A DNA stretch of 38,895 nucleotides. It comes from an uncultured Porphyromonadaceae bacterium. GTDB taxonomy: Bacteria > Bacteroidota > Bacteroidia > Bacteroidales > Muribaculaceae. The position numbers were made by a program, and so were the translations under genes. Below the pieces are notes generated by a model. The model ran no database searches. It was not told where the DNA came from and saw nothing but the letters and a program-made list of their open reading frames with translations. Below are positions 15,673 through 23,497 of the stretch, piece after piece (positions within the stretch are counted from its first letter, which is position 1; each line of letters opens with the position of its first letter). Location: positions 1-38,895 of the forward strand of contig URSD01000026.1 of assembly GCA_900550395.1 (NCBI GenBank), given 5' to 3'.

Positions 15673-16598
15673 TCGAGCCGGTTGACCCGTCGCTTATAGA
15701 ACGCGAGCTCACCCCCGAGCGCTTCCTGCGCCATACCAACAAGGGGGGCAATCTGCTCTACGTTGTCGACGCGCACAACGCTCCCGCCACGATGCGCGAG
15801 ATAGGGCGTCTGCGCGAAATAGCATTCCGCACCGCCGGCGGAGGCACCGGGCGCGACTGCGACATCGACACCTACGACACCATGACCCCGCCGTGCCGTC
15901 AGCTCATAGTATGGGACCCGGAAAGCCGCCAGATACTGGGCGGCTACCGCTACATATGCGGCGCCGACATCCGCCGCGACAGCATGGGGCGGCCGCGCAT
16001 CGCCACAAGCCATATGTTCGACTTCTCGCAGGAGTTCATCGACGACTATCTGCCACACACCATCGAGCTCGGCCGCAGCTTCGTGCGCCTGGAGTACCAG
16101 AGCACACGCGCCGGGGTAAAGGCCATATACGTACTCGACAACCTGTGGGACGGCCTCGGCTCCCTGACGGTGCTTCACCCCGAGCTGCGCTACCTCTTTG
16201 GCAAGGTGACGATGTATCCCAACTACACCCGCGAGTGCCGCGACCTGATACTCTACTTCCTGCACAAGCACTTCCCCGATCCCGACGGACTGGTGCGCCC
16301 GCGCCACCGGCTCGAGACAGACTGCGACGCCGACGCCATGCGACGCCTGTTCTGCGCCGAAGACTTCAAGGAAGACTACCGCATACTCAATGCCGAGATA
16401 CGCCGCCGCGGCGACAACATCCCGCCGCTGGTCAACGCCTACATGAACCTCTCGCCCACGATGCGCATGTTCGGCACCGCCGTCAACGACGAGTTCGGTG
16501 ACGTGGAAGAAAGCGGAATCCTTATCGCCGTCGACGAGATCCGGGAGGAGAAGAAACGCCGCCACATAGCCACCTACCTCGAACAGAGCATACTATGA
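15660..16598 (+). CDS. GNAT-type N-acyltransferase, GlsB/OlsB-like (hemolysin family)
   Basis: A 312-residue protein starting at 15660 (MDKIIEPVDPSLIEREL); a longer frame from 15609 would lie inside the previous gene. It contains the acyltransferase core of OlsB/GlsB-type enzymes: REIAFRTAGGGTGRDCDIDTYD, ILGGYRYICG, IELGRSFVRLEYQ. These enzymes make an amide bond between a 3-hydroxy fatty acid and an amino acid, the first step of aminolipid synthesis. Overlaps with the O-acyltransferase gene (13 bases) and the next glycosyltransferase gene (4 bases) indicate one operon. Confidence 0.85.
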   Translation: MDKIIEPVDPSLIERELTPERFLRHTNKGGNLLYVVDAHNAPATMREIGRLREIAFRTAGGGTGRDCDIDTYDTMTPPCRQLIVWDPESRQILGGYRYICGADIRRDSMGRPRIATSHMFDFSQEFIDDYLPHTIELGRSFVRLEYQSTRAGVKAIYVLDNLWDGLGSLTVLHPELRYLFGKVTMYPNYTRECRDLILYFLHKHFPDPDGLVRPRHRLETDCDADAMRRLFCAEDFKEDYRILNAEIRRRGDNIPPLVNAYMNLSPTMRMFGTAVNDEFGDVEESGILIAVDEIREEKKRRHIATYLEQSIL

Positions 16599-17326
16599 TA
16601 CCGAAGATCATTCATTACTGCTGGTTCGGGGGCGCGCCGTTGCCTCCTCTTGCCGAGCGCTGCATAGCTTCGTGGCGCCGGTACTTCCCCGACTGGGAAA
16701 TACGACGCTGGGACGAGAGCAACTACGACGTCCGCGCAACACCCTACATCTCCGAGGCCTACGACATGCGCAAGTACGCTTTCGTCAGCGACGTCGCGCG
16801 CTTCGAAGTGCTGTACCGTTACGGCGGCGTCTACTTCGACACAGACGTGGAGGTGCTCCGCAACTTTGACGACGTACTCGTCCGAGGGCCTTTTATGGGT
16901 CAGGAAGACAGCAATGTCGCTCCGGGACTCGGCATGGCCGCAGAAGCAGGAATGCCCTTTCTTAAAGAATTGCTGGAACATTATCATGGGCTTCACTTCG
17001 CCGACGGTAAAGGCCGGATTCTGGACGGGACCGTAGTGACACACACCACGTCAATGCTTCTGCCCCACGGCTATGAGTGCCGCCCGGGCATGCAGCAGGT
17101 CGCCGGCTTCACCATCTATCCTGAGAGCTGGTTCAACCCCATCGACCGCTTCAGCAAGCAACTTCACATCGGCCCTGATACCCACAGCATCCACCACTAT
17201 GCGGCATCGTGGACTTCGCCATGGCATCGTTTCAAGAAACGTGTGCAGAATGCCCTCGGACCCGGTGTGTCGCAATGGGTCATCAACGCGAAGCGGCGTG
17301 CAAAGCGTCTGCTCGGTGTTTCCTGA
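16595..17326 (+). CDS. GT32-type glycosyltransferase
   Basis: A 243-residue family 32 glycosyltransferase of the capsular polysaccharide/mannosyltransferase OCH1-like type. It begins MIPKIIHYCWFGG, and the metal and nucleotide-sugar binding D82-T-D84 lies in YGGVYFDTDVEV after the conserved KYAFVSDVARFEVLYRYGG. The sugar and acceptor are unknown. It overlaps the aminolipid gene by four bases, so it may glycosylate the lipid product, or simply serve the nearby polysaccharide cluster. Its last 44 bases overlap the convergent transporter gene. Confidence 0.88.
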   Translation: MIPKIIHYCWFGGAPLPPLAERCIASWRRYFPDWEIRRWDESNYDVRATPYISEAYDMRKYAFVSDVARFEVLYRYGGVYFDTDVEVLRNFDDVLVRGPFMGQEDSNVAPGLGMAAEAGMPFLKELLEHYHGLHFADGKGRILDGTVVTHTTSMLLPHGYECRPGMQQVAGFTIYPESWFNPIDRFSKQLHIGPDTHSIHHYAASWTSPWHRFKKRVQNALGPGVSQWVINAKRRAKRLLGVS

Positions 17327-18206
17327 TCAGCTGCCAGGAGTTGACGCTGTTGTGCCACGCCACGTAGGCGGCAGGGCCGACAGAAGCCAAAGGATGCAGA
17401 TAGGTCAGAGCCAGCCACACGGCCAGCACCGTATTCTTCTGTCCCAGACACTGGCCGCCCGTCACACGGTCGGCATAGCGGTGCCCCACCCTGCGTCCGA
17501 GCCGGAACTGCGCGAGGCACAGCACTAACGAGCCCAGCGCCAGCGCCACAATCTGCACTATGTGGCCGGGATCGAAGTTTCGGATAATGAAGCTCACCGA
17601 ATTTCCCACCACTATAAATAACGCCAGCGCCCACATGTAGAACGACAGCGACTGGTTTCGCGCCAGACCGTCGTGCACGCGCCGCAGGCTGTAGCGTAGA
17701 ATCAGCGCCGTAATTATAGGAAGTATGAGCAGCGGCATCACACTGGAGCAGATACGGCTGAACGACTCCGCGAAAGACATCTCGGGATGGTCGCCTACGG
17801 CGGCGAGCACTACCGGACCAACCACAGCCACGACGATGTTGCACAGCAGCGAATACGTCGCCACATGCGCTATGCTGCCTCCGAGCATACCCGTGATGAC
17901 CGGCGCCGCCGTTGCCGTCGGCACAAAAACGCAGATGAACAGTCCGGTAGCCACCACGTGGTCCACAGGCAACAGCACACCCAACACAGCAAAAGCCAGC
18001 AACAGCTGCACCGCAAGCAGCACAAGCTGAAAACGACCGATACGGAACGCCCGCGGTTCTATGCGGCAGTAGGTCACCGTCAACATGCAGAAAATAAGTA
18101 TGGGCGAAAGGAAACCCAGATAATGTATCCACTTATAGAAAACTACGCCGCCCAGCATAGCTATAGGCAGCATCCAATCTTTAAGTTTCTGACGTGTAAT
18201 AATCAT
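17283..18206 (-). CDS. BASS-like (bile acid:sodium symporter family) transporter
   Basis: A 307-residue integral membrane protein with about nine or ten hydrophobic segments. Family-like features are FVPTATAAPVITGMLGGSIA in the middle and GGQCLGQKNTVLAVWLALTYLHPLASVGPAAYVAWHN near the end. The ATG at 18206 is preferred; a TTG at 18218 would extend it by four codons into the upstream gene. It is the last gene of the exopolysaccharide operon, four bases after the toroid gene. The substrate is unknown; the family moves organic anions with sodium. It overlaps the GT32 gene tail-to-tail by 44 bases. Confidence 0.8.
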   Translation of the reverse strand: MIITRQKLKDWMLPIAMLGGVVFYKWIHYLGFLSPILIFCMLTVTYCRIEPRAFRIGRFQLVLLAVQLLLAFAVLGVLLPVDHVVATGLFICVFVPTATAAPVITGMLGGSIAHVATYSLLCNIVVAVVGPVVLAAVGDHPEMSFAESFSRICSSVMPLLILPIITALILRYSLRRVHDGLARNQSLSFYMWALALFIVVGNSVSFIIRNFDPGHIVQIVALALGSLVLCLAQFRLGRRVGHRYADRVTGGQCLGQKNTVLAVWLALTYLHPLASVGPAAYVAWHNSVNSWQLIRKHRADALHAASR

Positions 18207-18210
18207 GTTA

Positions 18211-19407
18211 CTACTCAATTTCCTTCAGATAATGGCACATCGCGGCGAACATGAACGCGTTGCTCCAGCGCATATAGCTGATGCGCGATGAAATTCCCTT
18301 CTTTAGCTGATAATAGAAATAGCCCTCGGGGGCCTGCATATGGTCCAGCGTCCAGCGCATCACGCGTTCGACCAGCTCGCGGTTGGCGCCGAACGCGCCC
18401 AGGCGCGACAGCGTGACGAACAGCTGCCCCGGGCAGTGTATGTCGACCGGATAAGTGCGGTCGTGATAATATTTGGGAGTGCCGTCGGGCAGAAAGAATG
18501 TATCGAGATAGTAGCGCAGCCCGCGGTCCAGTGCGTCGCGGAATTCCTCGCCGTCCGGAGCGAACTCGCAGTATGTGGCGAGCGCGTCAAGGTTATAGCC
18601 CGTATGGAAAGAGTCTTTCCAGCCCGTCACCGGCTTGACGCCGTAGGTCCATGAGCCATCGGGCTGCTGCATGGAGCAGGCGGCCGCCACTGAAGCCCTG
18701 GCCGTGCGCAGGAGCTCGCCGTCAGGATCGCCGCCATACTTGCGGCACAGCATGAGCAGCCGGCTGCCCAGTAGCGACGCATTGTAGATGGTATCGTTGC
18801 CCGGCATCCGCGAGTAACTCAGCAGTTCCCCGGCGCCGGCAGGGGTGCGGTGCAGGTCGCGCAGCACGAACTGCGCTGAGCTTAGCGCCGCGTCGCGGAA
18901 GTCGGCGCGGCCCGTTATGTCGTAAGCCTCAAACAAGGCCGAAGCGCAGAACTGCGTAGCCACCACGGTAGGCTCTCCCGCCGGAAAAAGAAATTCGCGG
19001 CGGCATTGCCACGGGAAATTATAGCCCCATGCGGCGCCGCTGAAGCCTGGCGTTGCCATGCGCAGCAGCAGCTCGCTCAGCTCATTGATGCGGGGCAAAG
19101 CACCTTCCGCAAGTTTTCCGCCCATGCCGTGCAGCAGGCAGTATCCGTGCAGAAATAGTCCTATAGCCTTGGCGTTGTGTTGTTTGGGTACAAGCAGCAG
19201 GCGGCGCATATTCAGCGGCGACCGCTTGAAGAGCTGAATCCACACCAGGCGCGCTACTGCCGAACGCCCCACGAGAGGCATAGCCCTGAACACACGGGAG
19301 TTCAACCCGTCGTAAGGGTCCCAGCCCGCAAAATTCTCGCGCTCGCAGTATTCTCTCAGCCGAAGAAAAGCCGCCCGCACCAAATCTGTATCTGTAGCTG
19401 TGTGCAT
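18211..19407 (-). CDS. Alpha/alpha-toroid (six-hairpin glycosidase-like) protein
   Basis: A 398-residue protein with no signal peptide or membrane segment. Repeated helical hairpins with aromatic-rich turns (GYNFPWQ, MQQPDGSWTYGVKPVTGWKDSFHTGYNLDALATY, DGTPKYYHDRTYPVDIHCPGQLF, GYFYYQLKKGISSRISYMRWSNAFMF) resemble alpha/alpha-toroid glycoside hydrolases, lyases and epimerases. Such proteins occur in Bacteroidota polysaccharide loci, where a role in modifying the glycan is plausible. The likely cytoplasmic location would favour action on lipid-linked repeat units. The exact activity is not known. It lies one base after the GT4 gene's stop side, in the wza-wzc operon. Confidence 0.68.
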   Translation of the reverse strand: MHTATDTDLVRAAFLRLREYCERENFAGWDPYDGLNSRVFRAMPLVGRSAVARLVWIQLFKRSPLNMRRLLLVPKQHNAKAIGLFLHGYCLLHGMGGKLAEGALPRINELSELLLRMATPGFSGAAWGYNFPWQCRREFLFPAGEPTVVATQFCASALFEAYDITGRADFRDAALSSAQFVLRDLHRTPAGAGELLSYSRMPGNDTIYNASLLGSRLLMLCRKYGGDPDGELLRTARASVAAACSMQQPDGSWTYGVKPVTGWKDSFHTGYNLDALATYCEFAPDGEEFRDALDRGLRYYLDTFFLPDGTPKYYHDRTYPVDIHCPGQLFVTLSRLGAFGANRELVERVMRWTLDHMQAPEGYFYYQLKKGISSRISYMRWSNAFMFAAMCHYLKEIE

Positions 19408-19408
19408 T

Positions 19409-20533
19409 TCAATCGATCATTTCAGTCAACAACGAAAAATCGCACTCCGACACATATTCCCGTTCTATCCGCGGCATCCCGACGGCACGCTCCACAGCAT
19501 CAGCCAGAGCATCGGCATCGTGCGCCACAATCTGTGCATTCGGCAGTTCCGCGACCTGTTCCGAACCGGAGAACCGTGTGCACACTATCGGCATGCCGAA
19601 AACGCGCGCCTCGGCCACCGCAATGCAGTATCCCTCATGAAGGGAAGGCTGTACATATACGTCGGCTCCGCGCATCAGCGGATACGGGTTGCGCAACGCA
19701 CCCTCGAAGTGAACGCAATCGGTGAGGCCGAGACGGGCCACTTCGCGGCGACACCGGGCGAGCATATCGCCTTCGCCCACAAAATACCAGTCGAAGCGCA
19801 CACCGCGGTTGTGCAGGCGTACGGCAGCCTCGACAGCGAGCATCTGTCCTTTCTCGCTCGTCACACGCCCTACGGTGCAAAGCACAGCACGGCCCGGGCG
19901 GCGCGACACATCATAATCCGCCGACAGATTACGCACGTGCGCCGGGTCGACTATATTATGGAACACGCGGCAACGGGCGCCGAATTCCGGGAACATCCTG
20001 ACGAAATGGTCGCGGCTGCTTTCAGCCACGATGAACACGCGGTCGAGACGCGGATAGACGCGGCGCACGGAGCGCCTGTTGATGTAGCATCGCTCCACGT
20101 CGAAGTGAATCCACCCGGCCCGCCTGTCGGCGTTGATGTGTTCACCTACGTACCAGTCGAGCAGCTCGTTAGGCCCCTGATAGGCCACAGCTATGTCGAA
20201 ATGCTCCGTAAGGTGTTTCTCTCGGCGCAACACCCGGGAATAGTACGGCACGAGGGTGCCGCGAAATTTGGCGGCGAGATAGCTTATACGGTCGGCCATC
20301 GAGCCGCAGGCAAGAGGCCGGCTCAGGCGGTCATAGTTACGCTCTATGTCGCGCAAAACATGGACTGGCACGTCCTGCGGAATTTCGTCCATCAGTTCAC
20401 CCATCCCACGCTCCAGCGCCACATGAGGCTCAAAGCAGTCGCGCGGCAACGCGCGAAGCAGCGCTATGAGCGAGCGCTCCACGCCTCCCATATGCATATA
20501 GTTGATACAAAAGAGAATACGGATGCGTTTCAT
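19409..20533 (-). CDS. GT4 family glycosyltransferase
   Basis: A 374-residue GT-B fold glycosyltransferase. The start is set at 20533 (MKRIRILFCINYMHMGGVERSL); the frame upstream lies inside the flippase gene. The N-terminal GGVERSLIALL loop and the C-terminal DVYVQPSLHEGYCIAVAEARVFGMPIV segment, with the E-x7-E motif, are typical. It should add one sugar from a nucleotide donor to the lipid-linked repeat unit on the cytoplasmic face. It overlaps the flippase gene by four bases and is the only glycosyltransferase inside the operon. Confidence 0.92.
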   Translation of the reverse strand: MKRIRILFCINYMHMGGVERSLIALLRALPRDCFEPHVALERGMGELMDEIPQDVPVHVLRDIERNYDRLSRPLACGSMADRISYLAAKFRGTLVPYYSRVLRREKHLTEHFDIAVAYQGPNELLDWYVGEHINADRRAGWIHFDVERCYINRRSVRRVYPRLDRVFIVAESSRDHFVRMFPEFGARCRVFHNIVDPAHVRNLSADYDVSRRPGRAVLCTVGRVTSEKGQMLAVEAAVRLHNRGVRFDWYFVGEGDMLARCRREVARLGLTDCVHFEGALRNPYPLMRGADVYVQPSLHEGYCIAVAEARVFGMPIVCTRFSGSEQVAELPNAQIVAHDADALADAVERAVGMPRIEREYVSECDFSLLTEMID

Positions 20534-22041
20534 AGCTTTATTTTGGAACGTATCGCAGCCTTGGCCTCGGGCGGCAGCATGAACAGCCAGCTCATGGCAC
20601 ACAGAAGCACAGTGGAGAGCATCAGCGTGACTGCAAGGCGCAACCACTCTCCGGGAATAAGCGCGGCGACGAGGGCGGTAAGCACAAATGCCGCGGAAAT
20701 CACCACGCCGGGCAGCAGCACCCCGCGCCACCAGAAGCGGAACACGGAAAAGGCCGCCAGCTGATGCTTGAGTATAAGAGTATCAACCAACAGAATAACA
20801 AGCACTGCCACCGTGTGCACCACATAAACTACCGATGGACGGCCGGTCCACACCAGCAGCGCCCACATGACCGGCAACTCCAGCAGATATAGCGTACCGG
20901 ATATGAAACTGATGGCAGCCACGCGCCCTGTGGCGTGAATGCCTATGGCGACAACGGAGATGAGAAGTTCGCCGCAGGAAGCCACAAGCCCTATACGGCA
21001 GAGAACGGCCGTATAGGGCGGAACGTTCTTAAGCCACAGCCCCAGGAGTGTATCCATTTCGATGATGGCCGGTACCACTATCAGAGCCATGAGAAGAAAC
21101 GAATAACGCGCCGCATTGTAGAGGAGCGTGAGCATGTGGCCGAACGCCCCGGCGGCGTACTCTTTCACAATCTGCGGACGGAAAGCCATCACTACGGTTG
21201 AAGCGAAAGAGGTGATGGTGGCTGTAACCGTGAGCGTCAGGTTGCCGGCAGCATTGAGCACGGCTCCCCCGAAACGGTTGAGCACAACCACTACGCCCTG
21301 CACACGCAGCGTGAAACACAGATTGCCGTACACATCCCAGCCGCAGAATCGCAGCATGGCGCGCAGCGTGTCGCGGTGGGTGGCACGCACCGTGCGGCAT
21401 TCGGCAAAATTGCGCCGCGCATACACGACAAAGCAGGCGGTCACAGCCAAAGCGGCCACCGCCATCAGCAAAGCATAGCCTGCAAGGCTGTCGGCGGTGG
21501 CGAAGAGCGCGATGCCGAGGGCGGCAAGCAGCTTCAGCACCACGTTGACGAAAGAAATAACGGCATAGGCGCCCATATGCTCGTGCGATATAATGGCTGC
21601 CGAATACGGCACCTGCACGACAGCGGCAAGCGTCGCAAGTATTGACAGCTGATATGTGATGTTTGCGGCCATCATACGCGCAGGCGCGATGACGAGCTGC
21701 GTGTTTACGTACCACAGTCCGACGGTCTCGGCCAGCACGAACACGCCCAGGCCGAGCCAGAGGTGCAGCCGCAGTGCCGAACCAAAGGTAAGACGCAGAC
21801 GCTCGTGGTCGGCAAGACCCAGTTCATAACTTATGAAGCGCGAGGTGGCGCCACTCATGGTGCCGTTCAGGAAACTCAGGATGGTGACAATGCCTCCCAC
21901 CACGCCGTAGATGCCGAAATTCTCTACGCCAAGGCGTTCCAGCACCACGCGCGACGTGTAGAGCGAAATCCACACCGTCACGAGCATGCGCCCGTAGAGG
22001 TAGAGCGTGTTGCGGGCTATGCGGCGGTCGTCAGCGTTCAT
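20530..22041 (-). CDS. Polysaccharide flippase, Wzx-like
   Basis: A 503-residue protein with about 12-14 membrane segments of the polysaccharide transporter/MATE-like group. The start at 22041 (MNADDRRIARNTLYLYGRMLVTVWISLYTSRVVLERLG) matches the typical Bacteroidota flippase opening. It should move the undecaprenyl-linked repeat unit across the inner membrane. It lies between the polymerase gene (11-base overlap) and the GT4 gene (4-base overlap), the position expected in a Wzx/Wzy pathway operon. Confidence 0.9.
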   Translation of the reverse strand: MNADDRRIARNTLYLYGRMLVTVWISLYTSRVVLERLGVENFGIYGVVGGIVTILSFLNGTMSGATSRFISYELGLADHERLRLTFGSALRLHLWLGLGVFVLAETVGLWYVNTQLVIAPARMMAANITYQLSILATLAAVVQVPYSAAIISHEHMGAYAVISFVNVVLKLLAALGIALFATADSLAGYALLMAVAALAVTACFVVYARRNFAECRTVRATHRDTLRAMLRFCGWDVYGNLCFTLRVQGVVVVLNRFGGAVLNAAGNLTLTVTATITSFASTVVMAFRPQIVKEYAAGAFGHMLTLLYNAARYSFLLMALIVVPAIIEMDTLLGLWLKNVPPYTAVLCRIGLVASCGELLISVVAIGIHATGRVAAISFISGTLYLLELPVMWALLVWTGRPSVVYVVHTVAVLVILLVDTLILKHQLAAFSVFRFWWRGVLLPGVVISAAFVLTALVAALIPGEWLRLAVTLMLSTVLLCAMSWLFMLPPEAKAAIRSKIKL

Positions 22042-23497
22042 CGTCGTCGCTTTTAGCAGAGAGTATGGGCACGGCAATCGCCACGGCCGCAAGCATCTGT
22101 CCCTGACATGTGACGAGACCTTCAAATCCGCCCATCCCCATCAGCACAAAAAAGAGAAGTACCGAAAGGAAGTAGAGGGAATGTTTCATACGCCTTATCA
22201 CCCAGAAGTTATACACGAAATACAGTATGTGCACAAAAAGGCCTATCCAGCCTATGGCTACCAACACTCGGAGCACGACAATCTCAATGTCTCCTGCCAC
22301 AAAAAGATTGAAGCTCCAGTCGTTCACATACTCACTGTCCACAATATATTTCGGACAATCCGTCTCGAATTTATCAAGAAAGCCAAGGCCATGCCACTGG
22401 TATCCGAGTTTGTAAAGAAGCTCGAGATTGGGGATAGCCTGGGCCAGGCGTCCGGATCCGAATTCAGCGAGGTCGACATCATCGGCCGCTTCCGACACAT
22501 CCACAAACTGCTGCACAGACGAGTAGATGCGCATAGGAGTGACGTAATCGCCATTATAGTTGTAGCTGCCCATCGCGCCGTCGACGATGTAGAGGGCCAG
22601 GCCGGCAGCAAGAGCTATTGACATATAAGTCACGGCTTTCCTGACGGACGGCTGAAAGCACAGATATATCACGACAAGCGAAGCCATAAACGTGAACGTC
22701 TGCGTGGCGCCTATCGAAAGCACCACCACGGCCCACTGCCACAGGCGAAGGCGGTACTGCCGCGCGAGAGGCAGTATAAGCATGCACATGATGTAGAGGC
22801 CCGGCGGATACTTACGTATAAAGTTACCGCTGAGAGGCATCCAGTTGAGACTGTCGAAAGTGGATACGCCTGACCAGGAGAATGTCTTTGGCACAAAAAG
22901 ATAGCCACAGATCACGAATGCATCCAGAATGTAGAACACACAGCATGTGAACACATAAGGAAACAACGTCCGCACAAAGTCATCGTAGCTGAACTTTCTG
23001 CCGGCGAAGACGGCGGGAGGCACCATAAAGAAAATGAATGCCAGATACAGCACGTAAATTTTCTTCTGAATGCGGAACGACTCGTCGTTATAGATTACGA
23101 GGGCCAGCAGAATAAGAGCATAGACACACCATGCAGCCACGAGTTTCCTCATCACGGGCGACTTGCGCAGGACAAAGGCGCATAAAACACCCAGCGGCAA
23201 AGCCAGATACCCGAGATTAATCACCGTGGCCGACGGGTCGAGAAACCCATAGCCGCCGATGACGAGGACGAGCTGAATCAGAAAGTCATAACGGCTGTGG
23301 CGCCAGCTGCGCGCCATGATGAATATCAGCGGCAGAACAGCCGGGTAGAACGAGAGGCCGAATGCGGCCAGCGAGAGCATGAAAGCCACTGTCCACGGCC
23401 AGGAGCCGGGGAGCGCCGTCAGGTAAGGGCGCGATTCGTCGCGTTCGGCCTGTGCGGCGGCTACTTCAGAGATTTTGGCAGCGGCTGCATCCATCAT
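22031..23497 (-). CDS. O-antigen/exopolysaccharide polymerase, Wzy-like
   Basis: A 488-residue inner membrane protein with about a dozen hydrophobic segments and one large hydrophilic loop (about 325-395, from DGAMGSYNYNGDYVTPMRIYS to YVNDWSFN), the organisation of Wzy polymerases. Sequence conservation in this group is low, so the call rests on topology and position between wzc-like and wzx-like genes. It should join repeat units in the periplasm. It overlaps the Wzc gene by four bases and the flippase gene by eleven. Confidence 0.78.
   Translation of the reverse strand: MMDAAAAKISEVAAAQAERDESRPYLTALPGSWPWTVAFMLSLAAFGLSFYPAVLPLIFIMARSWRHSRYDFLIQLVLVIGGYGFLDPSATVINLGYLALPLGVLCAFVLRKSPVMRKLVAAWCVYALILLALVIYNDESFRIQKKIYVLYLAFIFFMVPPAVFAGRKFSYDDFVRTLFPYVFTCCVFYILDAFVICGYLFVPKTFSWSGVSTFDSLNWMPLSGNFIRKYPPGLYIMCMLILPLARQYRLRLWQWAVVVLSIGATQTFTFMASLVVIYLCFQPSVRKAVTYMSIALAAGLALYIVDGAMGSYNYNGDYVTPMRIYSSVQQFVDVSEAADDVDLAEFGSGRLAQAIPNLELLYKLGYQWHGLGFLDKFETDCPKYIVDSEYVNDWSFNLFVAGDIEIVVLRVLVAIGWIGLFVHILYFVYNFWVIRRMKHSLYFLSVLLFFVLMGMGGFEGLVTCQGQMLAAVAIAVPILSAKSDDDER

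Noticed and set aside
19400..20764. 454-codon open frame opposite the GT4 gene
   Set aside because: His/Arg-rich low-similarity translation; the GT4 motifs lie on the minus strand.
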